64,000 nt of DNA, taken from the NCBI GenBank assembly GCA_963812075.1, contig CAWETN010000001.1, positions 7,383-71,382 on the forward strand. The letters run 5' to 3'. Below are positions 40,331 through 47,442 of the stretch, piece by piece (the stretch's first letter is position 1; every line of letters starts with the position of its first letter). The notes beneath the pieces were generated by a model. That model saw nothing but the letters and a program-made list of their open reading frames with translations. It did not search any database and was not told the DNA's origin. The DNA comes from JAMXLO01 sp963812075. Its GTDB lineage: Bacteria > Pseudomonadota > Alphaproteobacteria > Acetobacterales > Acetobacteraceae. A program made the translations under genes and the position numbers.

Positions 40331-41044
40331 TCAGGCGGCGGCGAATTGGCCGCGGCCGAACACCTTGTCCAGATCCTCCGGCTTCGCCTTGTCGAACTGC
40401 GTCGTCTTCGCCCGGACATCGTCCACCGCGGCAAGCGCCTTCTGCACCGCCGGGCGCTCGTTGATCACGCCGACCCAGCGCATGACGTTCTTGTACTTCT
40501 CCGCCGCCGGTGCACCGAGCAGCGCCGGGATGTTGCGCGCCCACGGGTATGTGGCGATGTCGGCGATGCCGTATTCGCCCCCGCCCAGCCATTGCCGCGT
40601 GGCCAAGCGCTGGTCCATCACCTCGAGCACGCGGTGCACCTGCGTGGTGTAGCGGCTCTGCGAGTACTCGTTGCCCTTCGGGGCGAAGCGCATGAAGTGC
40701 ACATGCTGGCCGAACATCGGGCCGAGCGTGGTCATCTGCACCATCATCCACTCGATGGCCTCGTACTTCGCGGCCATGTCCTTGGGCAGCAGCTTGCCGG
40801 TCTTCTCGGCGAGATACAGCAGGATCGCGCCGGACTCGAACAGCGTGACCGGCTTGCCGCCGGGGCCGTCGCTGTCGGTGATCACCGGCACCTTGGCCAT
40901 CGGGTTCAGCTTGAGGAAGTCGGCATCGAACTGCCCGCCGGTGAACACGTCCACCGGATGGACGTTGTAGGGCAGGCCAAGTTCCTCCAGCGCAATATAG
41001 ACCTTCACCACGTTGGGGCTGCCCATGCCATAGAGCTCAATCAT
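40331..41044 (-). CDS. Glutathione S-transferase family protein
   Basis: A 237-residue cytosolic GST. The N-terminal thioredoxin fold has SPNVVKVYIALEELGLPYNV, the cis-proline in MAKVPVITD, and the glutathione-binding LFESGAILLYLAEK. The helical C-terminal domain contains the N-capping IADIATYPWARN. It resembles the YfcG/YghU (Nu-type) group, which use disulfides or peroxides. It is likely cotranscribed with the TPP decarboxylase subunits, suggesting a thiol-linked or detoxification step; this is inference. Confidence 0.92.
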   Translation of the reverse strand: MIELYGMGSPNVVKVYIALEELGLPYNVHPVDVFTGGQFDADFLKLNPMAKVPVITDSDGPGGKPVTLFESGAILLYLAEKTGKLLPKDMAAKYEAIEWMMVQMTTLGPMFGQHVHFMRFAPKGNEYSQSRYTTQVHRVLEVMDQRLATRQWLGGGEYGIADIATYPWARNIPALLGAPAAEKYKNVMRWVGVINERPAVQKALAAVDDVRAKTTQFDKAKPEDLDKVFGRGQFAAA

Positions 41045-41079
41045 GAAGTCCTCCGTTTGATGAACCAAAGTGCCGCGGA

Positions 41080-41673
41080 CTATGCGCGTCTTGCCAGCGC
41101 GGTGGTGCGGTAGAGCGCGGCGAGCGGCACCGTGAAACCGATACTGGGCAGCGCCACGTCGCCGTCGCCGCCAATCATCCGCGGCTCGGCCGGCCAACTG
41201 CCGTCGACGTTCCGGATCAGCAACTCGGCTTCGATGCGGGTGCTGCGGACGGCAAGGATCTCACGCACGCTGGGCACCGTGGTGTAGGCCCAGATGTTGG
41301 CTCTGGTGTCGGCCTCGTTCGATGGCGACAGGATCTCGACCAGCAGGACCGGCTCCGGCAGCATCATATCGTTGGACGGCGCGGCGCAGGTGACACCCAG
41401 GTCGGGCACGCGGTAGTTCCAGTCCGCGCGCACCCGTGGGGCGATCCCGGGTTCGGTCACGACACGGCCCGGCCGGCCCTGCTCCAGCAGATGATTGCCC
41501 AGCAGACGGGCGATCTCGCTCTGGATCGCGCCGTGCGCGTCGCTGCCCGGCGCCATGGCGACCGGCTCGCCGTCGACCAGTTGCCAGGAGCGAACGCCGG
41601 GATCGCCGGGGTCCCAGGCGAGGAATTCGTCCAGGGTCATGCGCGCCGGCACGGGCTTCCGAAGGGCGACCAT
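41080..41673 (-). CDS. Uma2 family (DUF820) PD-(D/E)XK-like protein
   Basis: A 197-residue protein with the Uma2 features: MTLDEFLAWDPGD near the start, a GDPG/WQLVDGEPVAM strand, YRVPDLGV, and the core PVLLVEILSPSNEADTRANIWAYTTVPSVREILAV. The fold is restriction-endonuclease-like, but cellular function is unknown. Families are abundant in cyanobacteria and scattered elsewhere, so horizontal gain is possible. An in-frame ATG at 41691 could extend it by 6 residues. It lies between the GST and the HpcH aldolase on the same strand. Confidence 0.87.
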   Translation of the reverse strand: MVALRKPVPARMTLDEFLAWDPGDPGVRSWQLVDGEPVAMAPGSDAHGAIQSEIARLLGNHLLEQGRPGRVVTEPGIAPRVRADWNYRVPDLGVTCAAPSNDMMLPEPVLLVEILSPSNEADTRANIWAYTTVPSVREILAVRSTRIEAELLIRNVDGSWPAEPRMIGGDGDVALPSIGFTVPLAALYRTTALARRA

Positions 41674-41705
41674 GCCCGGACAATAGCGCATGCCGTGGCA
41701 GCAGA

Positions 41706-42477
41706 CTATGCGCGCAGCCCGCGCAGCGTCTCCAGCCCCGAGCGCAGCGCGGCCTGGAACAGCAGATGGTCGAGCCCGAAGGCGATCATGCGAAACCCGT
41801 GCTCCCAGTACCTCCTGTGCCCACGCGGCATCGCCGGCCATGAAGCCCGCGACCTTGCTGTTTGCCCGCGTCGCCGCCACCACGCGCCGCACGGCCTCCA
41901 GGTAGTCGGGGTGGCTGAACTGACCGGGGATGCCCATGAAGTTGGTCAGGTCGAAGTGCCCGAGCCACACCACATCGATGCCCGGCGCGGCGGCGATCGC
42001 CTCCACCTCGTGCAGGCCCTCCGGCGTCTCGATCTGCGCGATCACCAGCGTGCGCTGCGCGGCGCGCGCCATGGCGGCGGCGGGTTCCGCGGTACGGTAG
42101 TCGTCGTGCGCCACGCCGAACGCCGCGCCGCGTCGTCCGGCCGGCGGGTAGTGCGCACAGGCGGCGATGCGTGCGGCTTCTGCCGCCGAGCCGACCATCG
42201 GCACCATCACGCCATGCGCGCCGACGTCGAGCGCGCGGGCGATGAAGTGGTATTCCCCGCGCGGCACCCGGACCAGTGGCGCGAGCCCGATGCCGCGGCA
42301 GCCGGCCACCATCGCCTTCATCGTCTCGAGCGACGCGCCGGTGTGCTCCATGTCGAACAGCGCGAAGTCCGCTCCGGCCGCGGCGACGATCGCCGGCATG
42401 CCGGGCACCAGGAACTCCATCACCATGCAGCCGAACGCGCTGCCGTCCTGGCGCAGCCGCTGCTTGAGGTCCGGCAT
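41706..42477 (-). CDS. HpcH/HpaI aldolase family protein (one frameshift)
   Basis: Class II pyruvate-type aldolase of about 256 residues. It shows MEFLVPGMPAIVAAAGADFALFDMEHTG, the metal and oxo-acid binding IAQIETPEGLHEVEAIAA and VWLGHFDLTNFMGIPG, then GFRMIAFGLDHLLFQAAL. The frame breaks near 41799, where an extra C in GCACGGG separates VLGA from GFRMIAF; deleting it gives a C-terminus LETLRGLRA and a TAG at 41706. Without repair the frame reads into the Uma2 gene and would give a false fusion. The start MPDLKQRL is chosen at 42477. Confidence 0.9.
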
Positions 42478-42517
42478 GGCGTGTCCCTTCGTGGCCGCGG
42501 TCTGGTAATGATCGGTC

Positions 42518-43222
42518 ATGCAGGCCGAACCCTACCCGCCCGATCGCCTCAGCATAAGGCTGGAAGGCAGCGCGCCGGTCTCCGGCCTGCTGCTGGTCCC
42601 GGACCCGTGCTCGGCCGGCCTCGTACTGGCGCACGGCGCCGGCGCAGGGATGTCACATGCTTTCATGGCGGCCACCGCCGCCGGCCTACATGCGCGTGGC
42701 GTCGCCACGCTGCGCTACCAGTTCCCCTACATGGAGCGCGGCTCGCGCCGCCCCGACGGGCCGGCTGTCGCACAGGCGACGGTGCGGGCCGCCGTGGACG
42801 AAGCAGATCGACGGCTTGCCGGGGTGCCGCTGTTCGCCGGCGGAAAGTCGTTCGGAGGACGCATGACGTCGCAGGCACAGGCGGCGGCGGCTCTGCCGAA
42901 TGTGCGGGGCATCGCGTTCCTCGGGTTTCCGCTGCATCCCGCGGGCAAGCCGTCCGTCGATCGTGCCCGCCACCTCGACGCGGTCCGCATCCCGATGCTG
43001 TTCCTGCAGGGAACCCGAGACGCCCTGGCGGAGCCCGCGCTGATCCGCCAGGTCGTCGATGCGCTGGGTCCGCGCGCCGCCATGCTGATGGTGCCGGACG
43101 CGGACCATTCCTTCCACGTTCCCGCACGCAGCGGGCGGAGCGATAGTGAGGTGTTGGACCAGGTGCTCGACGCCGTCGCCGCATGGATGACGCGCACAAC
43201 CGGCGCGCCGGACCTGTCCTGA
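42518..43222 (+). CDS. Alpha/beta hydrolase of the KANL3/Tex30 type
   Basis: A 234-residue hydrolase with the oxyanion region VLAHGAGAGMSHAFM, a nucleophile elbow GKSFGG with Ser, an Asp in LQGTRDAL, and the catalytic His in VPDADHSFHVP. This matches the dienelactone-hydrolase-like KANL3/Tex30 family, whose substrates are undefined. It starts divergently 40 bases from the aldolase and ends just before a strong hairpin. Confidence 0.9.
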   Translation: MQAEPYPPDRLSIRLEGSAPVSGLLLVPDPCSAGLVLAHGAGAGMSHAFMAATAAGLHARGVATLRYQFPYMERGSRRPDGPAVAQATVRAAVDEADRRLAGVPLFAGGKSFGGRMTSQAQAAAALPNVRGIAFLGFPLHPAGKPSVDRARHLDAVRIPMLFLQGTRDALAEPALIRQVVDALGPRAAMLMVPDADHSFHVPARSGRSDSEVLDQVLDAVAAWMTRTTGAPDLS

Positions 43223-43227
43223 AAAAA

Positions 43228-43265
43228 CAAAGCCTCCCCCTCACTTGGATGAGGGGGAGGCTTTG
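43228..43265. terminator. Strong bidirectional terminator between hydrolase and MCO3
   Basis: A perfect 16-bp stem (43228-43243 with 43250-43265) and a 6-base loop. On the minus strand it is followed by six T (complement of A at 43222-43227), making it an intrinsic terminator for the third oxidase gene, whose stop is 12 bases away. It can also stop plus-strand transcripts. Confidence 0.88.
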
Positions 43266-43277
43266 TGCCGTTGTCCG

Positions 43278-45419
43278 TCAGCTCCTGGGCGGAGCGACGA
43301 CCCGGATGCGGGCCATCATGCCGCCGTCCTCGTGCTCGAGGATGTGGCAGTGGAACACGAAGTCGCCGATCTCGTGGAACGGGATCTCCACGACCACGGT
43401 GTTCGGTTTGCAGGCGCCGCTGAGGAAGGCATCCGTGGTGCCGTCGCAGTTGTCGGTCACCGCGGCCCGCGGCAGCGGCACGTTGTCGTGCAGGACCAGC
43501 CCGTCCGGCGTGTTGGTCGGCAGGACGGTGCCGGGCACCGTGCCGCCCTGCAGCAGCCGGAAGCGGGTCTGGTGGATGTGGAAGTTGTGGTCCTCATCCG
43601 TCAGGTTGATCAGCTCCCAGATCTCCTTCACTGCCTGGCCCTTCGCTCCCAGCGGCACGCAGACCGTGGTGCTGGTGGGGTCGAACACGCTGATCGGCTT
43701 GCGGGTCGCAACGATCTCGCGGCCCTTCTCGTCCACCTCGACGTAGCCCAGCCCGAACCCGTCCTCGCCGGGCGTCGGGTTGCCGAAGTAGATGCGCCGG
43801 TGATGGCCGGGCGCCAGCGGCGTGCACTGCGCCGACGTGCGGAACCCGAGCTTGAGATCGGGATCGATCGCGATGGACGGCGCCTGCATCAGATTGCCCG
43901 GGTTGGCGTCGCCGGTGACCGGCAGGCTTGCGGCGTTGCGCGCCGCATCGACGCCGGCGAGTGCGAACGATCCGTGCGGCCGCAGCTCGGCCGGGCCCAT
44001 CAGCCCGCCGGTGCCCGACATCGCGTTGCCGGCCTGGGTGCCAAGCGCCAGCGGCGGCAGCACGGGGCCGCCGGAGAACGCGACGTGCGCCAGATCGATG
44101 GCCGGCCAGCTGTCGCCGCCGGTGAAGAAGAGGGCGGTGCGCAGCGTGGCACCGGCGGACTTCTGCCCGACCACGCGCACCTCGGCGCGCGAACTGGGCA
44201 TCATGCGCAGCGTCGTCGTGCACAGGCCGCCCGGTCCGCCATAGCCGGCCGGCTTCGGGCACGGCACCGGCCTGACCTTGCCGGCAAGCAGCTTCGCCAT
44301 CGCGCTCTCGCCTTGCGCGTTCATCGCCAGGCTGTCGATCGGCACGCCGTCGATCGCCAGCACCTGCATCAGCACCGGGGCGCCGGTCGCATCGTCACCC
44401 AGCGACAGCTCGTAGGAGCGGCTGCCGGCGGAGTTCAGGATGCGCCAGATGTCGCCGCTCGCGCCGACCTTGATGGTCGGGAACACCTGGCCGTTGATCG
44501 TGTGGTACCAGCCGCCGCCGGCGAAACTGCCGTCGTCGCTGTTGACCCCGGCGCAGAACCCGCGCGGCGACCCGTCCGGCGGGTCGCCGCAGAAGGTCGG
44601 CTCCTGCTGGTTGTTGATGCTGCCGTCGGCCATCACCTGCACGTCCTTCAGCGTGAGGTGCCGCACGTTGCCGGCCCGCACCTGCGCGACGCACTGCGCA
44701 TCGGCGCACATGTCCTGCGGCTGCCCGATGGTGATGATGCCGGACAGTCCGGACGTCACCTGGTTCAGCGCCACCCCGTGCATGTGGGGATGGAACCAGA
44801 AATGGCCGGACGGATGGTTGGCGGGGATCTGGATGGCGTAGTCGATCGCGCCATAGGCGACATCCATGTCCGGATGCCCCATGGCGTGCGCGCCGTGGCC
44901 GGGCATCGTCGTGGCGGCGGCGCTCGGGATCGGGTTTTCCGGGTTGCGCAGCTCCACGAAGACGTAGTCGCCGTACGGATCCTTTGGCCCTTCGGCGCGG
45001 TGCGGCTCGACGATCAGGCCATGGGTATGCAGGTTGGTCGGGTTGCCGATCAGCAGCGGGTTGTCGGCGATGTGCTTGGCGTCCGGGTTCGGCGGCAGCT
45101 TGTTCACCAGCCGGATGCGCAGAGTGTCGCCCGGATTGAGCTGCAGCCGCACGCCGCCAAACGGGTGCGCGCTGCCGTCGGGGCATGCATTCTGCAATGG
45201 CGCGGTGCGCGGGCAGACGGTATACACCCAGGCAGCGACATTATTGCGGTCGGCGATTGTGGTCGGAACCGCGCCCGCGACCATGACGAGGTCGAGCGTG
45301 CCGCGCTGGCTGGTGAAGACCGGCGGGTCGCTCAGGTCAGCGGCGAAGGCGCCCGGTGGCGCACCCGTGGCAGCCAGCAGGCCGGCAAGGCCGGCCGAGG
45401 CGATGAGGTGGCGTAGCAT
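43278..45419 (-). CDS. Secreted multicopper oxidase (MCO3), laccase-like
   Basis: A 713-residue periplasmic oxidase with a Sec signal (MLRHLIASAGLAGLLAATGAPPGAFA). All copper motifs are present: NLHTHG, WFHPHMHG, HNFHIHQTRF, and HCHILEHEDGGMM, with Met at the type 1 axial position. It has cysteine pairs (for example VCPRTAPLQNACP) that may form disulfides, and an inserted region between domains. It shares little sequence with the tandem MCO1/MCO2 pair and is closer to classical laccase-like enzymes. The start at 45419 has GGGGAG 9 bases upstream. Monocistronic, with its own terminator. Confidence 0.93.
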   Translation of the reverse strand: MLRHLIASAGLAGLLAATGAPPGAFAADLSDPPVFTSQRGTLDLVMVAGAVPTTIADRNNVAAWVYTVCPRTAPLQNACPDGSAHPFGGVRLQLNPGDTLRIRLVNKLPPNPDAKHIADNPLLIGNPTNLHTHGLIVEPHRAEGPKDPYGDYVFVELRNPENPIPSAAATTMPGHGAHAMGHPDMDVAYGAIDYAIQIPANHPSGHFWFHPHMHGVALNQVTSGLSGIITIGQPQDMCADAQCVAQVRAGNVRHLTLKDVQVMADGSINNQQEPTFCGDPPDGSPRGFCAGVNSDDGSFAGGGWYHTINGQVFPTIKVGASGDIWRILNSAGSRSYELSLGDDATGAPVLMQVLAIDGVPIDSLAMNAQGESAMAKLLAGKVRPVPCPKPAGYGGPGGLCTTTLRMMPSSRAEVRVVGQKSAGATLRTALFFTGGDSWPAIDLAHVAFSGGPVLPPLALGTQAGNAMSGTGGLMGPAELRPHGSFALAGVDAARNAASLPVTGDANPGNLMQAPSIAIDPDLKLGFRTSAQCTPLAPGHHRRIYFGNPTPGEDGFGLGYVEVDEKGREIVATRKPISVFDPTSTTVCVPLGAKGQAVKEIWELINLTDEDHNFHIHQTRFRLLQGGTVPGTVLPTNTPDGLVLHDNVPLPRAAVTDNCDGTTDAFLSGACKPNTVVVEIPFHEIGDFVFHCHILEHEDGGMMARIRVVAPPRS

Positions 45420-45498
45420 TAAATGCGGCTCCCCTTTCAAAGCCCCCCGAAGCCGGGCGGCTGGGTAGTTTAGATGCGTTATTGAATCTATTCCAGCA

Positions 45499-45514
45499 AT
45501 CACACTAACGTGAT
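45499..45514 (-). promoter_or_regulatory. Palindromic operator candidate upstream of MCO3
   Basis: ATCAC-ACTAAC-GTGAT, a perfect 5-bp inverted repeat with 6-base spacer, 80 bases before the MCO3 start in an AT-richer stretch (45460-45540). Such spacing suits a dimeric regulator. The arms do not match the known CRP or FNR consensus in orientation. No regulator gene is adjacent. Confidence 0.3.
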
Positions 45515-45599
45515 ACCAATGTCTCATAAACCTTGCGTGACGACCGGCGCAAGAAGATTCTCATTGCCGTCGCCGCTGCGGGAAAATCAGGCAAAAAAA

Positions 45600-45620
45600 A
45601 CCCCGCCTTCAAGGCGGGGT
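45600..45620 (-). terminator. Intrinsic terminator downstream of the glycine-zipper gene
   Basis: A 9-bp stem ACCCCGCCT/AGGCGGGGT with a 3-base loop. On the minus strand it is followed by eight T (A-run at 45593-45600). It lies 55 bases after the stop of the 80-residue gene at 45675. Confidence 0.85.
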
Positions 45621-45674
45621 CTCGTGTCGTCCGAAGGCGCCGCTCAAACCCGGCGCGGTCACGGGGGACCGGTA

Positions 45675-45917
45675 TCAGCGCACCGGCGCGTCCCCATCGC
45701 TCCCGTGGGCTCGCTGCTGCGCCTGCTGTTCCTCCTTCGTGGCCTGGTGGTGGCCGATCACGCACCCAGCGGCAGCGCCCAGCACGCCATGCCCCGCCAG
45801 ATGGCCGGCGACGCCACCGACCGCCGCACCCTTCAGGCAGCCTTTCGCCTGCGCCGGGCCAATTCCTGCGCCGGCCGCAACCAATCCGAACACCACTGCC
45901 GATACGATAAAGCGCAT
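45675..45917 (-). CDS. Small exported glycine-zipper protein
   Basis: An 80-residue protein with a cleavable-looking signal (MRFIVSAVVFGLVAAGAGIGPAQA). A glycine-zipper segment follows (GAAVGGVAGHLAGHGVLGAAAGCVIGHH) that could insert in the outer membrane or pack as a hairpin, and then a polar tail. Such small proteins are common in Alphaproteobacteria and mostly uncharacterised. Two cysteines and several histidines (HLAGHG, GHHQ) could bind metal; that is only a suggestion. It has its own terminator and lies 250 bases upstream of MCO3 on the same strand. Confidence 0.8.
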   Translation of the reverse strand: MRFIVSAVVFGLVAAGAGIGPAQAKGCLKGAAVGGVAGHLAGHGVLGAAAGCVIGHHQATKEEQQAQQRAHGSDGDAPVR

Positions 45918-46001
45918 GCTCTGGTCCTTTACCTGTGATGCGCCGGAACGGCGCTCGCCGCTGCGCTAACGCGCGCCGGGCCAAGCGGTTCGCAGCCGGC
46001 G

Positions 46002-46574
46002 CTACGCCGGCCCGCGCCTCCAGGCGACCATGCCGAGGCGCGCCGCGGCGTCGAGCACCTGCGCAGGCCCGGCAAGAAGGCCGTGCGCGGCAAGGATGTC
46101 CTCGGGCGAACGCGCCGGGACGTCGGGAAAGACCGGAACGCCGCCCGGCAGGCGCACGTCGGGCGTGCGGGTCAGGTAGAACGTGTCATAGCGGTCGAGG
46201 AACAGCGCGAACACGTCGGGGCCGCCGATCACCCCGACCGACGCGCCTGGCTGGCCCAGCGCCAGCAGCGCGTCCTCGAACGAGGCGCCGGCGGGATTCC
46301 ACAGCAGCGCCCTGGCGTTGGCCGGATGTGGCGCGATCCCCGCTACCCGTCGCGTCAGCACCAGGCGCCGGCGCAGCGGCGAACGCGGCTGCCGCTCCTG
46401 CGAATGCCGGCCGTGCACCACCACGTCCACGTTGTCGAGCGCGGCCTCGAAGAAGCGCTGGTCGGCCTCGAACACCAGGGATGCGGGCATGGTCCGCGAG
46501 GCGTCCGCCAGCATGCCGTCCTCCGACACGATCGCGTAGCCTTGGATGCGGCGCATGAGGGTTCCGTCGGCCAT
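46002..46574 (-). CDS. Dihydrofolate reductase-like protein
   Basis: About 190 residues with the DHFR/RibD-C fold features: YAIVSEDGMLAD at the start (NADPH loop position), RRLVLTRRV, the GxGG-like VGVIGGPDVFALFLDRYDTFYLTRTPDVRLPGG, and VFPDV. It diverges from classical FolA in the substrate-binding helix, so folate reduction is not certain. The start MADGTL at 46574 is used, with MRRIQG at 46556 an alternative. It is divergent from the creatininase-family gene. Confidence 0.75.
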   Translation of the reverse strand: MADGTLMRRIQGYAIVSEDGMLADASRTMPASLVFEADQRFFEAALDNVDVVVHGRHSQERQPRSPLRRRLVLTRRVAGIAPHPANARALLWNPAGASFEDALLALGQPGASVGVIGGPDVFALFLDRYDTFYLTRTPDVRLPGGVPVFPDVPARSPEDILAAHGLLAGPAQVLDAAARLGMVAWRRGPA

Positions 46575-46672
46575 GCGCCAGCCTCCACCGCGGTTGCGGC
46601 GCGAGTGTGGCGGGGGCAATTGCCGGTCCGGCGCGCGGGCGGCAAGATGCCGCCGACCGCAGGAGAACACCC

Positions 46673-47419
46673 ATGCAGCTCGCGCTCTCCACCTGGCACG
46701 AGGTCGAGGACTATCTGCGCACCTCGCGCGGCATCATCGTGCCGATCGGCTCGACCGAGCAGCACGGACCGAACGGCCTGATCGGCACCGACCACCTCGA
46801 CGCGGAATTCGTGGCGCGCGGCGTCGGCGACGAGATCGGCTGCCTGGTGGCGCCCACGCTCACCATCGGCATGTCGCAGCACCATCTGGGCTTCGCCGGC
46901 TCGATCACGCTGCGGCCTTCCACCCTGATCGCTCTGGTGGGCGACGTCGTGACCTCGCTGATGAAGCACGGCTTCGAGCGCTTCCTGTTCATCAACGGCC
47001 ATGGCGGCAACGTCGCCACCGTCACCGCCGCGTTCGACGAGATCTATGCGGCCTCGTCGATGCGTGGTCCGGGAAAATCATCGCCGGTGCGCTGCAGGAT
47101 GGTGTTCTGGTCGCAGGGGCCGCGCTCGGACGCGCTGGCCAAGGAACTCTACGGCGACGCCAACGGCAGCCACGCCACGGCGTCCGAGGTGTCGCTGTCG
47201 CAGTACTACCAGCCGCAGGCGATCAAGCACGCGCAGATGTCGCCCAAGGTGGCGCCGAAGAGCAAAGGCTTCTTCGATTGCGCCGACTACCGCCGCCGCT
47301 TCCCCGATGGACGCATCGGCTCCGACCCCTCGCTGTCAACGCCGGAACACGGCGAGCGCATCTACCGCGCGGCGGTGGCCGACATGATCGAGGTGTACCG
47401 CGCGTTCCTCGCCGACTGA
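46673..47419 (+). CDS. Creatininase family protein
   Basis: A 248-residue metal-dependent amidohydrolase of the creatininase fold. The metal site motifs are IGSTEQHGPNGLIGTDHLDAE and FLFINGHGGN, with a later Glu in ATASEVSLSQYY. Members include creatininase, FAPy deformylase (ArfB) and mycofactocin protease, so the substrate is open. The ATG at 46673 follows AGGAGA; upstream in-frame residues are not used. Confidence 0.9.
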   Translation: MQLALSTWHEVEDYLRTSRGIIVPIGSTEQHGPNGLIGTDHLDAEFVARGVGDEIGCLVAPTLTIGMSQHHLGFAGSITLRPSTLIALVGDVVTSLMKHGFERFLFINGHGGNVATVTAAFDEIYAASSMRGPGKSSPVRCRMVFWSQGPRSDALAKELYGDANGSHATASEVSLSQYYQPQAIKHAQMSPKVAPKSKGFFDCADYRRRFPDGRIGSDPSLSTPEHGERIYRAAVADMIEVYRAFLAD

Positions 47420-47442
47420 CGCTCGGGCCGGAGCCGCAGCGT

